Origin: Clostridiales bacterium
GTDB lineage: Bacteria; Bacillota; Clostridia; Saccharofermentanales; UBA5734
Direction: 5' to 3'
NCBI GenBank assembly: GCA_007133255.1
Contig: SLMY01000128.1
Coordinates: 1 to 8,443 of the forward strand
DNA length: 8,443 nucleotides
In this document: one piece after another, positions 1 through 6,200 of the stretch
Layout: every line of letters begins with the position of its first letter
How positions within the stretch are numbered: position 1 is the stretch's first letter
Program-made: the position numbers and the translations under genes
The notes under the pieces: model-generated
Told to the model about the DNA's origin: nothing
Database searches by the model: none
The model's input: only the letters and a program-made list of their open reading frames with translations

Positions 1-701
1 CTCAGTACACTTGTAACAAAGGGTTCTGGCAGCATAACCAGGTCAACCTGTCCAGCAACAGCCAGTGTGGCAAGCTCAGCATGTTCAGACCGAAAAACAA
101 TCTCGACCAAATCAGTTAAACTATTTTCAGCCAGAACATAATTTAAGGCATACTCAGGGACGGCGCCCTGACCGGTTGATTCGATTGTTTTACCTTCCAG
201 GTCGGCAACCGTCTGAACCGTGTCACCATCTTCGAGTATATATAAGACACCCAGAGTATTAACCGCCAGCAGTTTCACCCGCTGATTTGTCCGCTGATAT
301 AAGACAGCTGCCAGATTTGTCGGCACAGCCGCGATATCAACCTGACCGCTGGTCAGACTGGCGACAATCTCATCAGGCGCGCTGGCTAACTCAAACTGGT
401 AATGATTCGCCGCTGTTCCAGCATCTTGGCTGGCCATCAGATGAACAAGACCCATACCTGTCGGGCCTCGCAGCGCGCCAATCCTGATGTCTGCCGGTTC
501 ATATTCATCATCCTGATCTGTTGTCTCTTCACGGGTGGCGTCTGTATCATCAGGTTCTGTTGTCGTTTCGTCTGTTGTCGTCTCAGTCGTCTGGACTGTA
601 GTCGTTGTCTCTTCCGGTGTACCATTGCCGCAAGATAGTAAAATAAGCGAGAGGCTTAAAACCAGAACCAGCCATACAGTTGTTTTAATAGGTTTTTTCA
701 T
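1..701 (-). CDS. ABC transporter substrate-binding lipoprotein (NMT1/SsuA-like), C-terminus cut by left edge
   Basis: The reading frame begins at ATG 699-701 and stays open for 233 codons to the window edge, so the C-terminus is missing. Residues 1-24 form a lipoprotein signal: MKKPIKTT, a hydrophobic stretch (about 9-22), then a lipobox LLSC with Cys24 as the predicted lipidated residue. Residues 25-70 are a Thr/Glu/Asp-rich linker, usual in Gram-positive solute-binding proteins. The ligand-binding domain starts near 71 with IRIGALRGPTGMGLVHLM. It continues through SGQVDIAAVPTNLAAVLY (118-135) and DLEGKTIESTGQGAVPEYAL (167-186), a pattern I recognise from NMT1/SsuA/TauA-type periplasmic-binding proteins. 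It should sit on the outer membrane face and pass a small substrate to an ABC permease. The substrate cannot be told from sequence, and the permease and ATPase genes would lie beyond the left edge. No Shine-Dalgarno lies directly before this ATG. An in-frame TGA (714-716) excludes any upstream start in this frame. Confidence is high for the family and low for the substrate. Confidence 0.88.
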   Translation of the reverse strand, partial: MKKPIKTTVWLVLVLSLSLILLSCGNGTPEETTTTVQTTETTTDETTTEPDDTDATREETTDQDDEYEPADIRIGALRGPTGMGLVHLMASQDAGTAANHYQFELASAPDEIVASLTSGQVDIAAVPTNLAAVLYQRTNQRVKLLAVNTLGVLYILEDGDTVQTVADLEGKTIESTGQGAVPEYALNYVLAENSLTDLVEIVFRSEHAELATLAVAGQVDLVMLPEPFVTSVL

Positions 702-713
702 AAAGTTCAGAGT

Positions 714-737
714 TCAGAAACCCGTGACTTCAGTCAT
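714..737 (-). CDS. possible seven-codon leader ORF (MTEVTGF) ahead of the lipoprotein gene
   Basis: In the predicted 5' leader of the lipoprotein gene, an ATG at 735-737 starts MTEVTGF followed by TGA (714-716). A GGAG motif (minus strand, 748-751) lies 10 bases upstream of it, while the lipoprotein ATG at 701 has no such motif. The mini-ORF is in the same frame as the lipoprotein, with only four codons between its stop and the lipoprotein ATG. Ribosomes could therefore reinitiate after the mini-ORF, which would explain the missing Shine-Dalgarno. Its start codon is inside the hairpin at 721-740. This is inference from arrangement only; nothing shows that the peptide is made. Confidence 0.3.
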   Translation of the reverse strand: MTEVTGF

Positions 738-740
738 GGG
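721..740. repeat. 20-base imperfect palindrome (hairpin) in the lipoprotein gene leader
   Basis: The plus strand reads CCCGTGACTTCAGTCATGGG: an 8-base stem around a TTCA loop, with one G/T wobble position. It lies between the predicted transcription start (about 790, minus) and the lipoprotein ATG (701), so it would form in that mRNA. The style (CCC-TGAC-TTCA-GTCA-GGG) resembles the subterminal hairpins of IS200/IS605-family elements, but no transposase or TnpB remnant is beside it. It could be a relic transposon end or a regulatory leader hairpin. It is not followed by a T-run, so it is not a normal terminator. Confidence 0.6.
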
Positions 741-796
741 CAGAAAACTCCGTAACACCACCTTTCCTTTGGTCTTTTCACAGTGAAGCTATACTC

Positions 797-825
797 AAAA
801 TAAGACAGGAAGTTAGCGTTGTCAA
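797..825 (-). promoter_or_regulatory. sigma-A-type promoter for the substrate-binding lipoprotein gene
   Basis: On the minus strand a consensus -35 TTGACA (820-825) is followed by a 17-base spacer and a -10 TATTTT (797-802). Transcription would start near 790, leaving a leader of about 90 bases before the lipoprotein ATG at 701. No other good hexamer pair is visible between here and that ATG. The -35 box is covered by a cre/LacI-type operator-like site. Confidence 0.65.
811..824 (-). promoter_or_regulatory. cre-like (CcpA/LacI-type) operator overlapping the -35 box
   Basis: The minus strand reads TGACAACGCTAACT. It matches the Bacillus cre consensus TGWAARCGYTWNCW at 13 of 14 positions; only the fourth base differs. 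It overlaps the TTGACA -35 box of the lipoprotein promoter, a position where binding would block RNA polymerase. This suggests catabolite repression or control by another LacI-family repressor. The match is seen directly; the identity of the regulator is inferred. Confidence 0.5.
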
Positions 826-854
826 ACACAAATGTTACAAACTTACTGCCCGTC

Positions 855-868
855 CGGTAACGTTTACG
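855..868. promoter_or_regulatory. second LacI-type operator-like site upstream of the lipoprotein promoter
   Basis: The minus strand reads CGTAAACGTTACCG, centred on CG at 861-862. It matches the cre consensus except at its outermost bases. Its centre is 44 bases upstream of the site over the -35 box. Alone it would be weak; it is listed because three sites of this type cluster here. Confidence 0.3.
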
Positions 869-879
869 GAAAAAATATC

Positions 880-893
880 GCTAACCGCTTTCA
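880..893. promoter_or_regulatory. third cre-like operator site
   Basis: The minus strand reads TGAAAGCGGTTAGC, with a perfect cre left half (TGAAAGCG) and a diverged right half. Its centre is 25 bases from the second site. Auxiliary operators at such distances are common for LacI-family repressors, but this remains a motif-level observation. Confidence 0.35.
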
Positions 894-1039
894 ATTTAGC
901 ACAGACACATTTAAATATCACATCTTCAGATGACATTCTGCATAATGGATATCTCTACAATGCACAAAAGATAACCCATTCAGTTTGCTCGGTATGATCA
1001 AAATCAGAGTTTTTTTATAATGGAGGGCCCGCAGACAGT

Positions 1040-1114
1040 TTCCGGGGTTTCATCAGTGATCTTGCAGCTTATTCTCCCGAGTGGTCTTTTCGTGAATTCT
1101 CCTCAGTGATCTTG
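1040..1114 (-). repeat. three degenerate 25-base tandem repeats downstream of dinB
   Basis: Read on the minus strand, three units start exactly 25 bases apart at 1114, 1089 and 1064. Unit 1 begins CAAGATCACTGAGGAGAAT, unit 2 AAAGACCACTCGGGAGAAT (15 of 19 identical to unit 1), and unit 3 CAAGATCACTGATGAAACC (its first 12 bases identical to unit 1). Including the preceding CTG, units 1 and 3 share 15 identical bases (1103-1117 and 1053-1067). They start 39 bases beyond the dinB stop codon. Regularly spaced short repeats like this occur at the ends of some insertion sequences (for example IS21-type) and at multi-site operators; neither is demonstrated here. Confidence 0.65.
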
Positions 1115-1152
1115 CAGGTGAATAAAAACTCCTATCGACCTGTCTGTTAATA

Positions 1153-2409
1153 TCAGGCATCACTCCGGAAAGCAACAGGATGAATGATATGCTCTTCTTT
1201 TGGGTTAAAGCCGGAAAGCGGCCGGTCAGCGAGCATGAGTCCGCGCTGTATACTGTAATAGCCATAACGCGATCGAATCTGATCCATAGCCAGCTCCAGC
1301 TGCCGCTGCCGCTGCCGCCGCTGTTCATCCTCGAGCCAGGAAAGCTGGACCAGATCATGTGCTGTCACCAGATCGCAGGCACGAACACCCAGGCTGCGCA
1401 GCGGTGATTTCCAGTCGTACTGCTGGCAGAAAAGCGTCATCGCCTTCTCCGCGATCTCCTGGGCCAGATCACTTGCTTCTTTTAGTTTTGTCTGTCTTTC
1501 AATTGACCGCAGTTGATTGTCACGCATATAGATCTGCACGGTTCGTCCCTTAAAACCGTACTGGCGCAGCCTGGCCGCGACACTTTCAGCCAGCACAAAT
1601 AAAATCAGACGCACATCGTCCTCAGTTTCCAGATCACGCGGGGTCGTTGTGCTGTTGCCCACAGATTTAATCACATGACTGGCATGCTCTCGCATAACCG
1701 CGCTCTGGTCTTGTCCGTTCGCGTAAGCCCAGAGCACTTCACCCCATTTACCCAGCAGGTTGCGAGCGTCTTCTACACGCGTACGCGCCAGTCCGCCAAT
1801 GGTCCTGATCCCCACACGGGCCAGACGCCGTTTGGTCGACGGGCCTACATACAGCAGTTCGGAAACAGGCAGCGGCCAGACAATGTCGCGAAAATGGTCC
1901 GGGTCAATGACCGTGGTCGCGTCCGGCTTACGCATGTCACTGCCCAATTTAGCGAATATTTTATTAAAACTGACACCAACGGAGCAGAATAAACCAAGTT
2001 CCTGACGCACCCGGGCCCTGATCTGATCCGCGATAAAAGGGCCGCCGCCCAGCAGCCTTACCGAGCCGGTTACATCAACCCAGGCCTCATCCAGACCAAA
2101 GGGTTCTATCTGGTCAGAATAATCAGCCAGAATCTGTCTCATTAAGTGCGAATAGTTCAGATACTTATCATAGTCAGCCGGCAGACAAATAAGGCCGGGA
2201 CATTTCTGCCTGGCCTGCCAGATCGCTTCACCCGTCTTGATTTTATACGCTTTCGCTGGTTGATTTTTTGCCAGAACAATACCGTGCCGGCTTTCAGGAT
2301 CACCACAGACAATCACGGGTTTATCCCACAAAACCGGCTGGTAAAGGCATTCAACATTTGCGTAAAAGCTGTTTAAATCAGCATGTAAAATCACACGTTT
2401 CCAGTTCAT
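1153..2409 (-). CDS. dinB: Y-family DNA polymerase (DinB/UmuC type, translesion polymerase IV-like)
   Basis: This 418-residue protein is an error-prone polymerase that copies past damaged template bases, working in the cytoplasm with the replication clamp. The palm/fingers region begins RVILHADLNSFYANVE, with metal-binding Asp11 and steric-gate Tyr16. The second catalytic motif GLDEAWVDVTGS gives Asp107 and Glu108. SVGVSFNKIFAKLGSDMRKP (143-162) is the usual Y-family motif. A helix-hairpin-helix thumb follows (about 178-217, LLYVGPSTKRRLARVGIRTI), then the little-finger domain (about 245-355). QLSWL (355-359) resembles the QLSLF clamp-binding pentapeptide. The tail YYSIQRGLMLADRPLSGFNPKEEHIIHP is typical of clostridial members. 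The frame also has an ATG at 2431-2433 (426 residues). I prefer 2409 because homologues start just before RVILH and because it makes an ATGA overlap with the frame upstream. Neither start has a clear Shine-Dalgarno. LexA boxes lie upstream. Confidence 0.93.
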   Translation of the reverse strand: MNWKRVILHADLNSFYANVECLYQPVLWDKPVIVCGDPESRHGIVLAKNQPAKAYKIKTGEAIWQARQKCPGLICLPADYDKYLNYSHLMRQILADYSDQIEPFGLDEAWVDVTGSVRLLGGGPFIADQIRARVRQELGLFCSVGVSFNKIFAKLGSDMRKPDATTVIDPDHFRDIVWPLPVSELLYVGPSTKRRLARVGIRTIGGLARTRVEDARNLLGKWGEVLWAYANGQDQSAVMREHASHVIKSVGNSTTTPRDLETEDDVRLILFVLAESVAARLRQYGFKGRTVQIYMRDNQLRSIERQTKLKEASDLAQEIAEKAMTLFCQQYDWKSPLRSLGVRACDLVTAHDLVQLSWLEDEQRRQRQRQLELAMDQIRSRYGYYSIQRGLMLADRPLSGFNPKEEHIIHPVAFRSDA

Positions 2410-2492
2410 CTTATTTGGCAAAGATACGCCCATCGCAAGTCTTTGACTAAATGTGAATGACTTGCTGCTCTGCGATCCTTCTTTCTACTCAT
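2406..2492 (-). other. in-frame open stretch between the membrane-protein stop and dinB, ending in an ATGA overlap
   Basis: After the TGA (2517-2519) of the small membrane protein, the same frame stays open for 36 more codons. It includes an ATG at 2490-2492 (MSRKKDRRAASHSHL and on, 28 residues) and ends at TGA 2406-2408. That TGA overlaps the dinB ATG (2407-2409) as ATGA, a common sign of translational coupling. No Shine-Dalgarno precedes the internal ATG. It may be the former C-terminus of the membrane protein, cut off by a nonsense change, or a short coupling ORF, or chance. Confidence 0.25.
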
Positions 2493-2516
2493 AATGTGCT
2501 CAAGGCCTGGGCCCTG

Positions 2517-2960
2517 TCAGGCACAGTCATGACGACTTTGCTGACCCTGATCACAGGTTGCGCCGCTGCCTGTCTGTTGTGTCAAAGCGGATTTTTGTAT
2601 CGGTCGCGTCCAGTCGAAAGAAAGATTCGCTGTGTCTTTCCTTTCGCGGGTCATCGCCACCTGCTGAAAGCGACAGGTCCGGGAAACCGGGCAGGCGAAC
2701 ATTTGTTCTTCCCCCGTGCGAAACGGGACTTTGGCCCGCCGCGGCCGAGGCGGCTGAGGCGGCTGAACCAGCCGGGCCGCATGATTCGCGGCCGCATGCG
2801 GCCTGCCGGCTTTTTGATCGCGTACCCGCTGCCGGGCCTGAAGGCGCAGCAGCTGCCGCTGCGCTTCTCGCTCCGCTTTATAGTAGGCAGAAAGTAAAGA
2901 TAAAGTCATATAGGCCGTTAAAAGCAGCATCATCCAGAAAAGTATATTGATCAAAGGCAT
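2517..2960 (-). CDS. small single-pass membrane protein of unknown family, predicted SOS-induced
   Basis: I do not recognise this 147-residue protein. An ATG at 2958-2960 is preceded by GGAGGG (2971-2976) with a 10-base gap, so this start is well supported. The frame is open further upstream to an ATG at 3032, but that ATG sits inside the -35 box of the promoter and cannot be used. Residues 3-26 (LINILFWMMLLLTAYMTLSL and on) form one membrane segment. Residues 27-50 are a charged, probably helical stretch (YYKAEREAQRQLLRLQARQR), followed by a Pro/Arg-rich part (58-78) and a polar C-terminus with four Cys. No LysM or other known domain is visible. It lies just before dinB on the same strand, probably in one transcript. 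SOS-induced single-pass proteins such as YneA, DivS and ChiZ block cell division; a similar role here is only a hypothesis. The C-terminal half is less convincing as coding sequence than the N-terminal half. Confidence 0.6.
   Translation of the reverse strand: MPLINILFWMMLLLTAYMTLSLLSAYYKAEREAQRQLLRLQARQRVRDQKAGRPHAAANHAARLVQPPQPPRPRRAKVPFRTGEEQMFACPVSRTCRFQQVAMTRERKDTANLSFDWTRPIQKSALTQQTGSGATCDQGQQSRHDCA
2696..2709. promoter_or_regulatory. LexA (SOS) box inside the small membrane-protein gene
   Basis: The plus strand reads CGAACATTTGTTCT, matching the Gram-positive LexA consensus CGAAC-N4-GTTCG at all but the last base. It shares the ten-base core AACATTTGTT with the other two boxes. It lies within coding sequence (residues EEQMF) and 287 bases upstream of the dinB ATG at 2409. 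No promoter hexamers are evident in the GC-rich flanks, so it may be an auxiliary operator rather than a separate promoter control. Confidence 0.5.
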
Positions 2961-2970
2961 AACAGCACGT

Positions 2971-2976
2971 CCCTCC
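2971..2976 (-). promoter_or_regulatory. Shine-Dalgarno GGAGGG fixing the start of the small membrane protein
   Basis: GGAGGG on the minus strand, 10 bases before ATG 2958-2960. It decides for this start over the two in-frame ATGs upstream, one of which lies in a LexA box and the other in the -35 box. Confidence 0.75.
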
Positions 2977-2980
2977 ACAT

Positions 2981-2994
2981 AAAACATTTGTTCT
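2981..2994. promoter_or_regulatory. LexA (SOS) box just downstream of the transcription start
   Basis: The plus strand reads AAAACATTTGTTCT. It has the intact AACATTTGTTC core of a CGAAC-N4-GTTCG box, with the first two bases diverged. It lies immediately after the predicted transcription start (about 2997), where bound LexA would block initiation. Confidence 0.6.
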
Positions 2995-3003
2995 GTTTCT
3001 TTA

Positions 3004-3032
3004 ATAATAGCAGCAGGCAGCTGTGTCGTCAA
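3004..3032 (-). promoter_or_regulatory. sigma-A promoter of the SOS unit (membrane protein and dinB)
   Basis: On the minus strand TTGACG (3027-3032) and TATTAT (3004-3009) are separated by exactly 17 bases, a near-consensus promoter. Transcription should start near 2997, giving a leader of about 37 bases to the ATG at 2960. LexA boxes lie directly on both sides (2981-2994 and 3040-3053), the arrangement expected for a damage-inducible promoter. Confidence 0.75.
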
Positions 3033-3039
3033 GATATAA

Positions 3040-3053
3040 CGAACATTTGTTTT
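3040..3053. promoter_or_regulatory. LexA (SOS) box upstream of the -35 box
   Basis: The plus strand reads CGAACATTTGTTTT, with a perfect left half (CGAAC) and the same AACATTTGTT core as the other two boxes. It lies 7 bases upstream of the -35 box of the minus-strand promoter. It is also about 150 bases before the divergent DUF5107-TPR gene. Confidence 0.6.
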
Positions 3054-3111
3054 TATTTTGTAACAATCAGAAAAACGGCTGAAAATATAACCATCCCGGA
3101 GCGATTTACGG

Positions 3112-3117
3112 TATGAT
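3112..3117 (+). promoter_or_regulatory. possible -10 element for the DUF5107-TPR gene
   Basis: TATGAT fits a -10 box (5 of 6 bases) about 87 bases before the ATG at 3204. No recognisable -35 lies at the right distance (AACCAT or near it), so this is a weak call made mainly because no better candidate exists in the 150-base gap. Confidence 0.3.
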
Positions 3118-3203
3118 AGGCATAAGACAAAAATTAGTTATCAGTCTTCCAGCATCTGTCTATAAATAGACCTTGCAGCGATTCAGGAAAGGATAACAGT
3201 CAT

Positions 3204-6200
3204 ATGAACAGCCATAACGAGCGCCCGGCAGGCAGCCGCCACACAAATTCACCCACGCAATCAGAAACGGACGCGCCGCAATCTGTCCGCGCCAGCGTTG
3301 AGACATGGACCATCCCAACCTATGAAAGCCCGCCGCCTCAGGATATGCCCATGTTCGCGGAATTCAGACAGCATCAGGGGACAACCGGTAATCCATATCC
3401 TTCCAGAATTGTGACGCATGTCAATCACAGTTGTAAAACAGATCGGGCATATACGGTTGTCGTTCTGGAAAACACCTATATCAGGGTGGCCGTGCTGCCG
3501 GAAATCGGCGGCCGCGTTTTTGAGGCTTATGATAAAGTCAATGACTACCATTTCCTTTACCGCCAACATGTGATCAAGCCCGCTTTAATCGGTTGCAACG
3601 GTTTATGGATGTCGGGCGGTATGGAGTTTAACTGGCCTTTCCACCATCGCCCCTCCACATTTATGCCGATCGATTACCATATAGATGAACATGATGACGG
3701 GTCAGCGGTTGTCTGGCTTTCAGAACATGATCCGTCCGAGCGGACCAAAGGCATGGTCGGGATCGCGCTGCGGCCGGACGCGGCTTATTTTGAGACGCGG
3801 GTGCAGATCAGCAACCGCACACCTGTTGACCATCCGTTCATGTGGTGGGAAAACGCCGCTGTCAGTGTCCATGAAGATTATCAGCTTGTCTTCCCTCCTG
3901 ATGTCACCTGGGTTCACCATCATTATGATCGCAGTCATGCCACCTATCCGCTCGCGCAGGGGCAGTATGGCGCTGAGTTCCATGAAACACCCGCCGATAT
4001 CAGCTGGCATAAAAACACACGGTTCGCTAATTCCTATTTCGCCGCGCCTTCAAAACTTGATTTTTTTGGCGGCTATGATCATCGCCGGCAGTGCGGTGTG
4101 CTGCATATCGCGAACCATCATCTGTCTCCCGGCAAGAAAATGTTTACCTGGGGTTATGGCCGGCACGCGGAAAACTGGGAACAAGCGCTCACCGATGAAG
4201 ACGGCCCCTACGCGGAGCTGATGGCGGGTTCCTATACAGATGATCAGCCGGATTTCGCCTGGATCGCGCCCTTTGAGACAAAGTCTTTTTCCCAGTACTG
4301 GTATCCGGTCAATCAGATCGGCCCGGTCACATATGCCACGCTCAACGCCGCGTTTGCCCTGGATCGTCAGAAAAACCAGCTGCGTCTGGTTTCGACCTCC
4401 AGACTGAATCATGCCAGGCTGACTGTCCTGGCAGAAAAAAGCACCGCAAAAAGAGACTCAGATCAAGAGACTTTGCTGGATGAGACCCTGTCACTTATGC
4501 CAGGCAGGTGCTATACCTGTTCTGCAGCGCTGAGCGAGCAGCCGCATACGGTTATTCTAACCGCTGAAAACGGATGCGAGATCCTGCGCTATACCGAAGA
4601 AAAGCCCGATCTTATTCATATTCCGCCCGATAACCCCGGCATACCGGCGCCCGGTCATCTGACCAGTGCCCAGGATCTGTTTATCGCCGGCCAGCATCTT
4701 GACCAGTATCGTGACCCGATCTTTAAGCCGGACGCCTATTATCTGGAAGCCCTCAAAAAAGACCCTGCTTATCTGCCGGCGCTGATCGGCATGGGTGAGT
4801 ACCTGTACCGAACCGGCCGGTACGACGCGGCGCTTTCGTATTTGAACCGGGCTCAGATCATAGAAAATCGTTATAACACCAATCCGAAGCAAGGCCGGAT
4901 CAGCTACCTGAAAGGGCTGGTCTATTTTGCCGCGGATGCCGCAGATCAGGCCTATGACGCGTTTTATAAAGCAGCCTGGAACGCCGACACCCTTGCCGCG
5001 TCCATGACCTATATCGCGGCGATCGACGGCAGGCGTCAGGATTTTGATAAGATGCTGGCACATGCTCAAAAAGCGCTGGAAAAAGAAGCCCGCCATCCGA
5101 TAGCCGGGTCTTATGCCGCGCTTGCTGAAGCCAAGGCAGGTTATCTGGATCAGGCCAGAGCAAGGCTGGAAGACATTCTGGCCCAAGATCCGCTTGACCA
5201 CCTGGCCGGCTACTTGCAGATGCGCCTGAGCGACGCGAACCCGGCAAGCTTTTATCAGAAACTAAAAAGCAATCCTAGCCAAACCTGCATAGATATCGCG
5301 TTTGATTTGGTGCGTGCCGGCATGGTCAAGGAAGCCGCCAGCCTGCTTGAAGATTTGTCACGTTATAGTGAGATATCGACTCTGGCACTATATGTTCTGG
5401 CTGACTGCCATGCCAGACTGGGACAGGCTGATGAAGCAAAAGCCTATCGACGGCAGGCAGCTTCACAGCCACTGGTTGAGGTATTCCCCTATCGGCTCGA
5501 GGAAATTAAAGTTTTGGAGCAGGCCATGCTGGCTCATGCAGAAGACGGCACAGCCGCTTATCTGCTCGGCTGCCTGCTGTATGATAAAAAACAATATGCC
5601 AAAGCGGCCGATCTGTGGCAGAAAGCGATCAAGTACCTGCCGGATTTCTATATACCCTACCGTAATCTGGCCATGGTTTATTACAGCCATCTAGACAAAA
5701 AGCAGGAAGCGCTGCCGCTTTTAACGCAGGCTATTGAGCGAAGGCCTCACGATGAACAGCTTTTAATTGAGACAAGCTATGTGATGGCACGATTAGGTCT
5801 TCCTGGTGAACAGAGAGCCGCCTTCATTGAAGATAACCAGCCGGATCTGCCAACAGATGCTCTGCAGCTGGAACTTGTCAAAGCGCTGCAGTCGGCCGGG
5901 CATTATGACAAAGCGCTTGAAAAGCTCACTTCTCACGAATTCTCACCTGGAGAAGGCGAAGAATTTCTCTATGCCGAGCAGTATATGTTCGGCAGACAAG
6001 CTGAAGGCCGGCTGCTGCTGAAACAAGACCAGCCGCAAAAAGCTTTATCCTGTTTTGAGGCGTCGCTGCGAATTCCGGAAAACATGCATGCCGGATTCTG
6101 GAATATCAGTGTCACAGTGCCTTACCGCTATTATGCAGCTGAGGCGCTGCTTAAGCTGGGCCAGACAGATCAAGCCAACACGATTCTTAAAGAAATTTCG

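Larger units (their letters stand above)
702..1152. other. 451-base intergenic region between dinB and the lipoprotein gene
   Basis: No convincing protein gene lies here; the short frames are out of context and lack ribosome sites. The region is A+T-rich apart from about 1022-1060. It holds, from right to left, the 25-base tandem repeats (1040-1114), an A+T-rich stretch with no recognised feature (about 894-1039), the LacI-type operators, the lipoprotein promoter, and the leader with its hairpin and mini-ORF. I see no clear rho-independent terminator for dinB in it. Confidence 0.6.

Noticed and set aside
826..840. A further LexA-like sequence (minus strand GTAACATTTGTG) next to the lipoprotein -35 box
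   Set aside because: It keeps the AACATTTGT core but has neither the CGAAC nor the GTTC half-site, so LexA binding is unlikely.
993..1021. Possible plus-strand promoter (TATGAT, TATAAT) in the gap after dinB
   Set aside because: No -35 box lies at the right distance and nothing on the plus strand downstream would be transcribed except dinB antisense.
1032..1146. Inverted repeat CAGACAG / CTGTCTG flanking the 25-base tandem repeats, as possible element ends
   Set aside because: Only seven bases match and the flanks do not extend the similarity; this length is expected by chance.
714..2519. Recoding of TGA as a sense codon, suggested by two in-frame TGA codons followed by open frame
   Set aside because: dinB ends at a TGA exactly where homologous sequence ends, and Trp is encoded by TGG throughout, so the standard code holds.
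2457..2950. Two plus-strand open frames (146 and 130 codons) opposite the small membrane-protein gene
   Set aside because: They have Ala/Arg-rich, low-complexity translations caused by GC-rich DNA, no ribosome site and no recognisable domain. The minus strand has promoter, LexA boxes, ribosome site and membrane segment.
3685..5247. Long open frames on either strand inside the DUF5107-TPR gene (up to 214 codons)
   Set aside because: They are shadows of a 1117-codon gene with clear domains; their translations show no family motifs.
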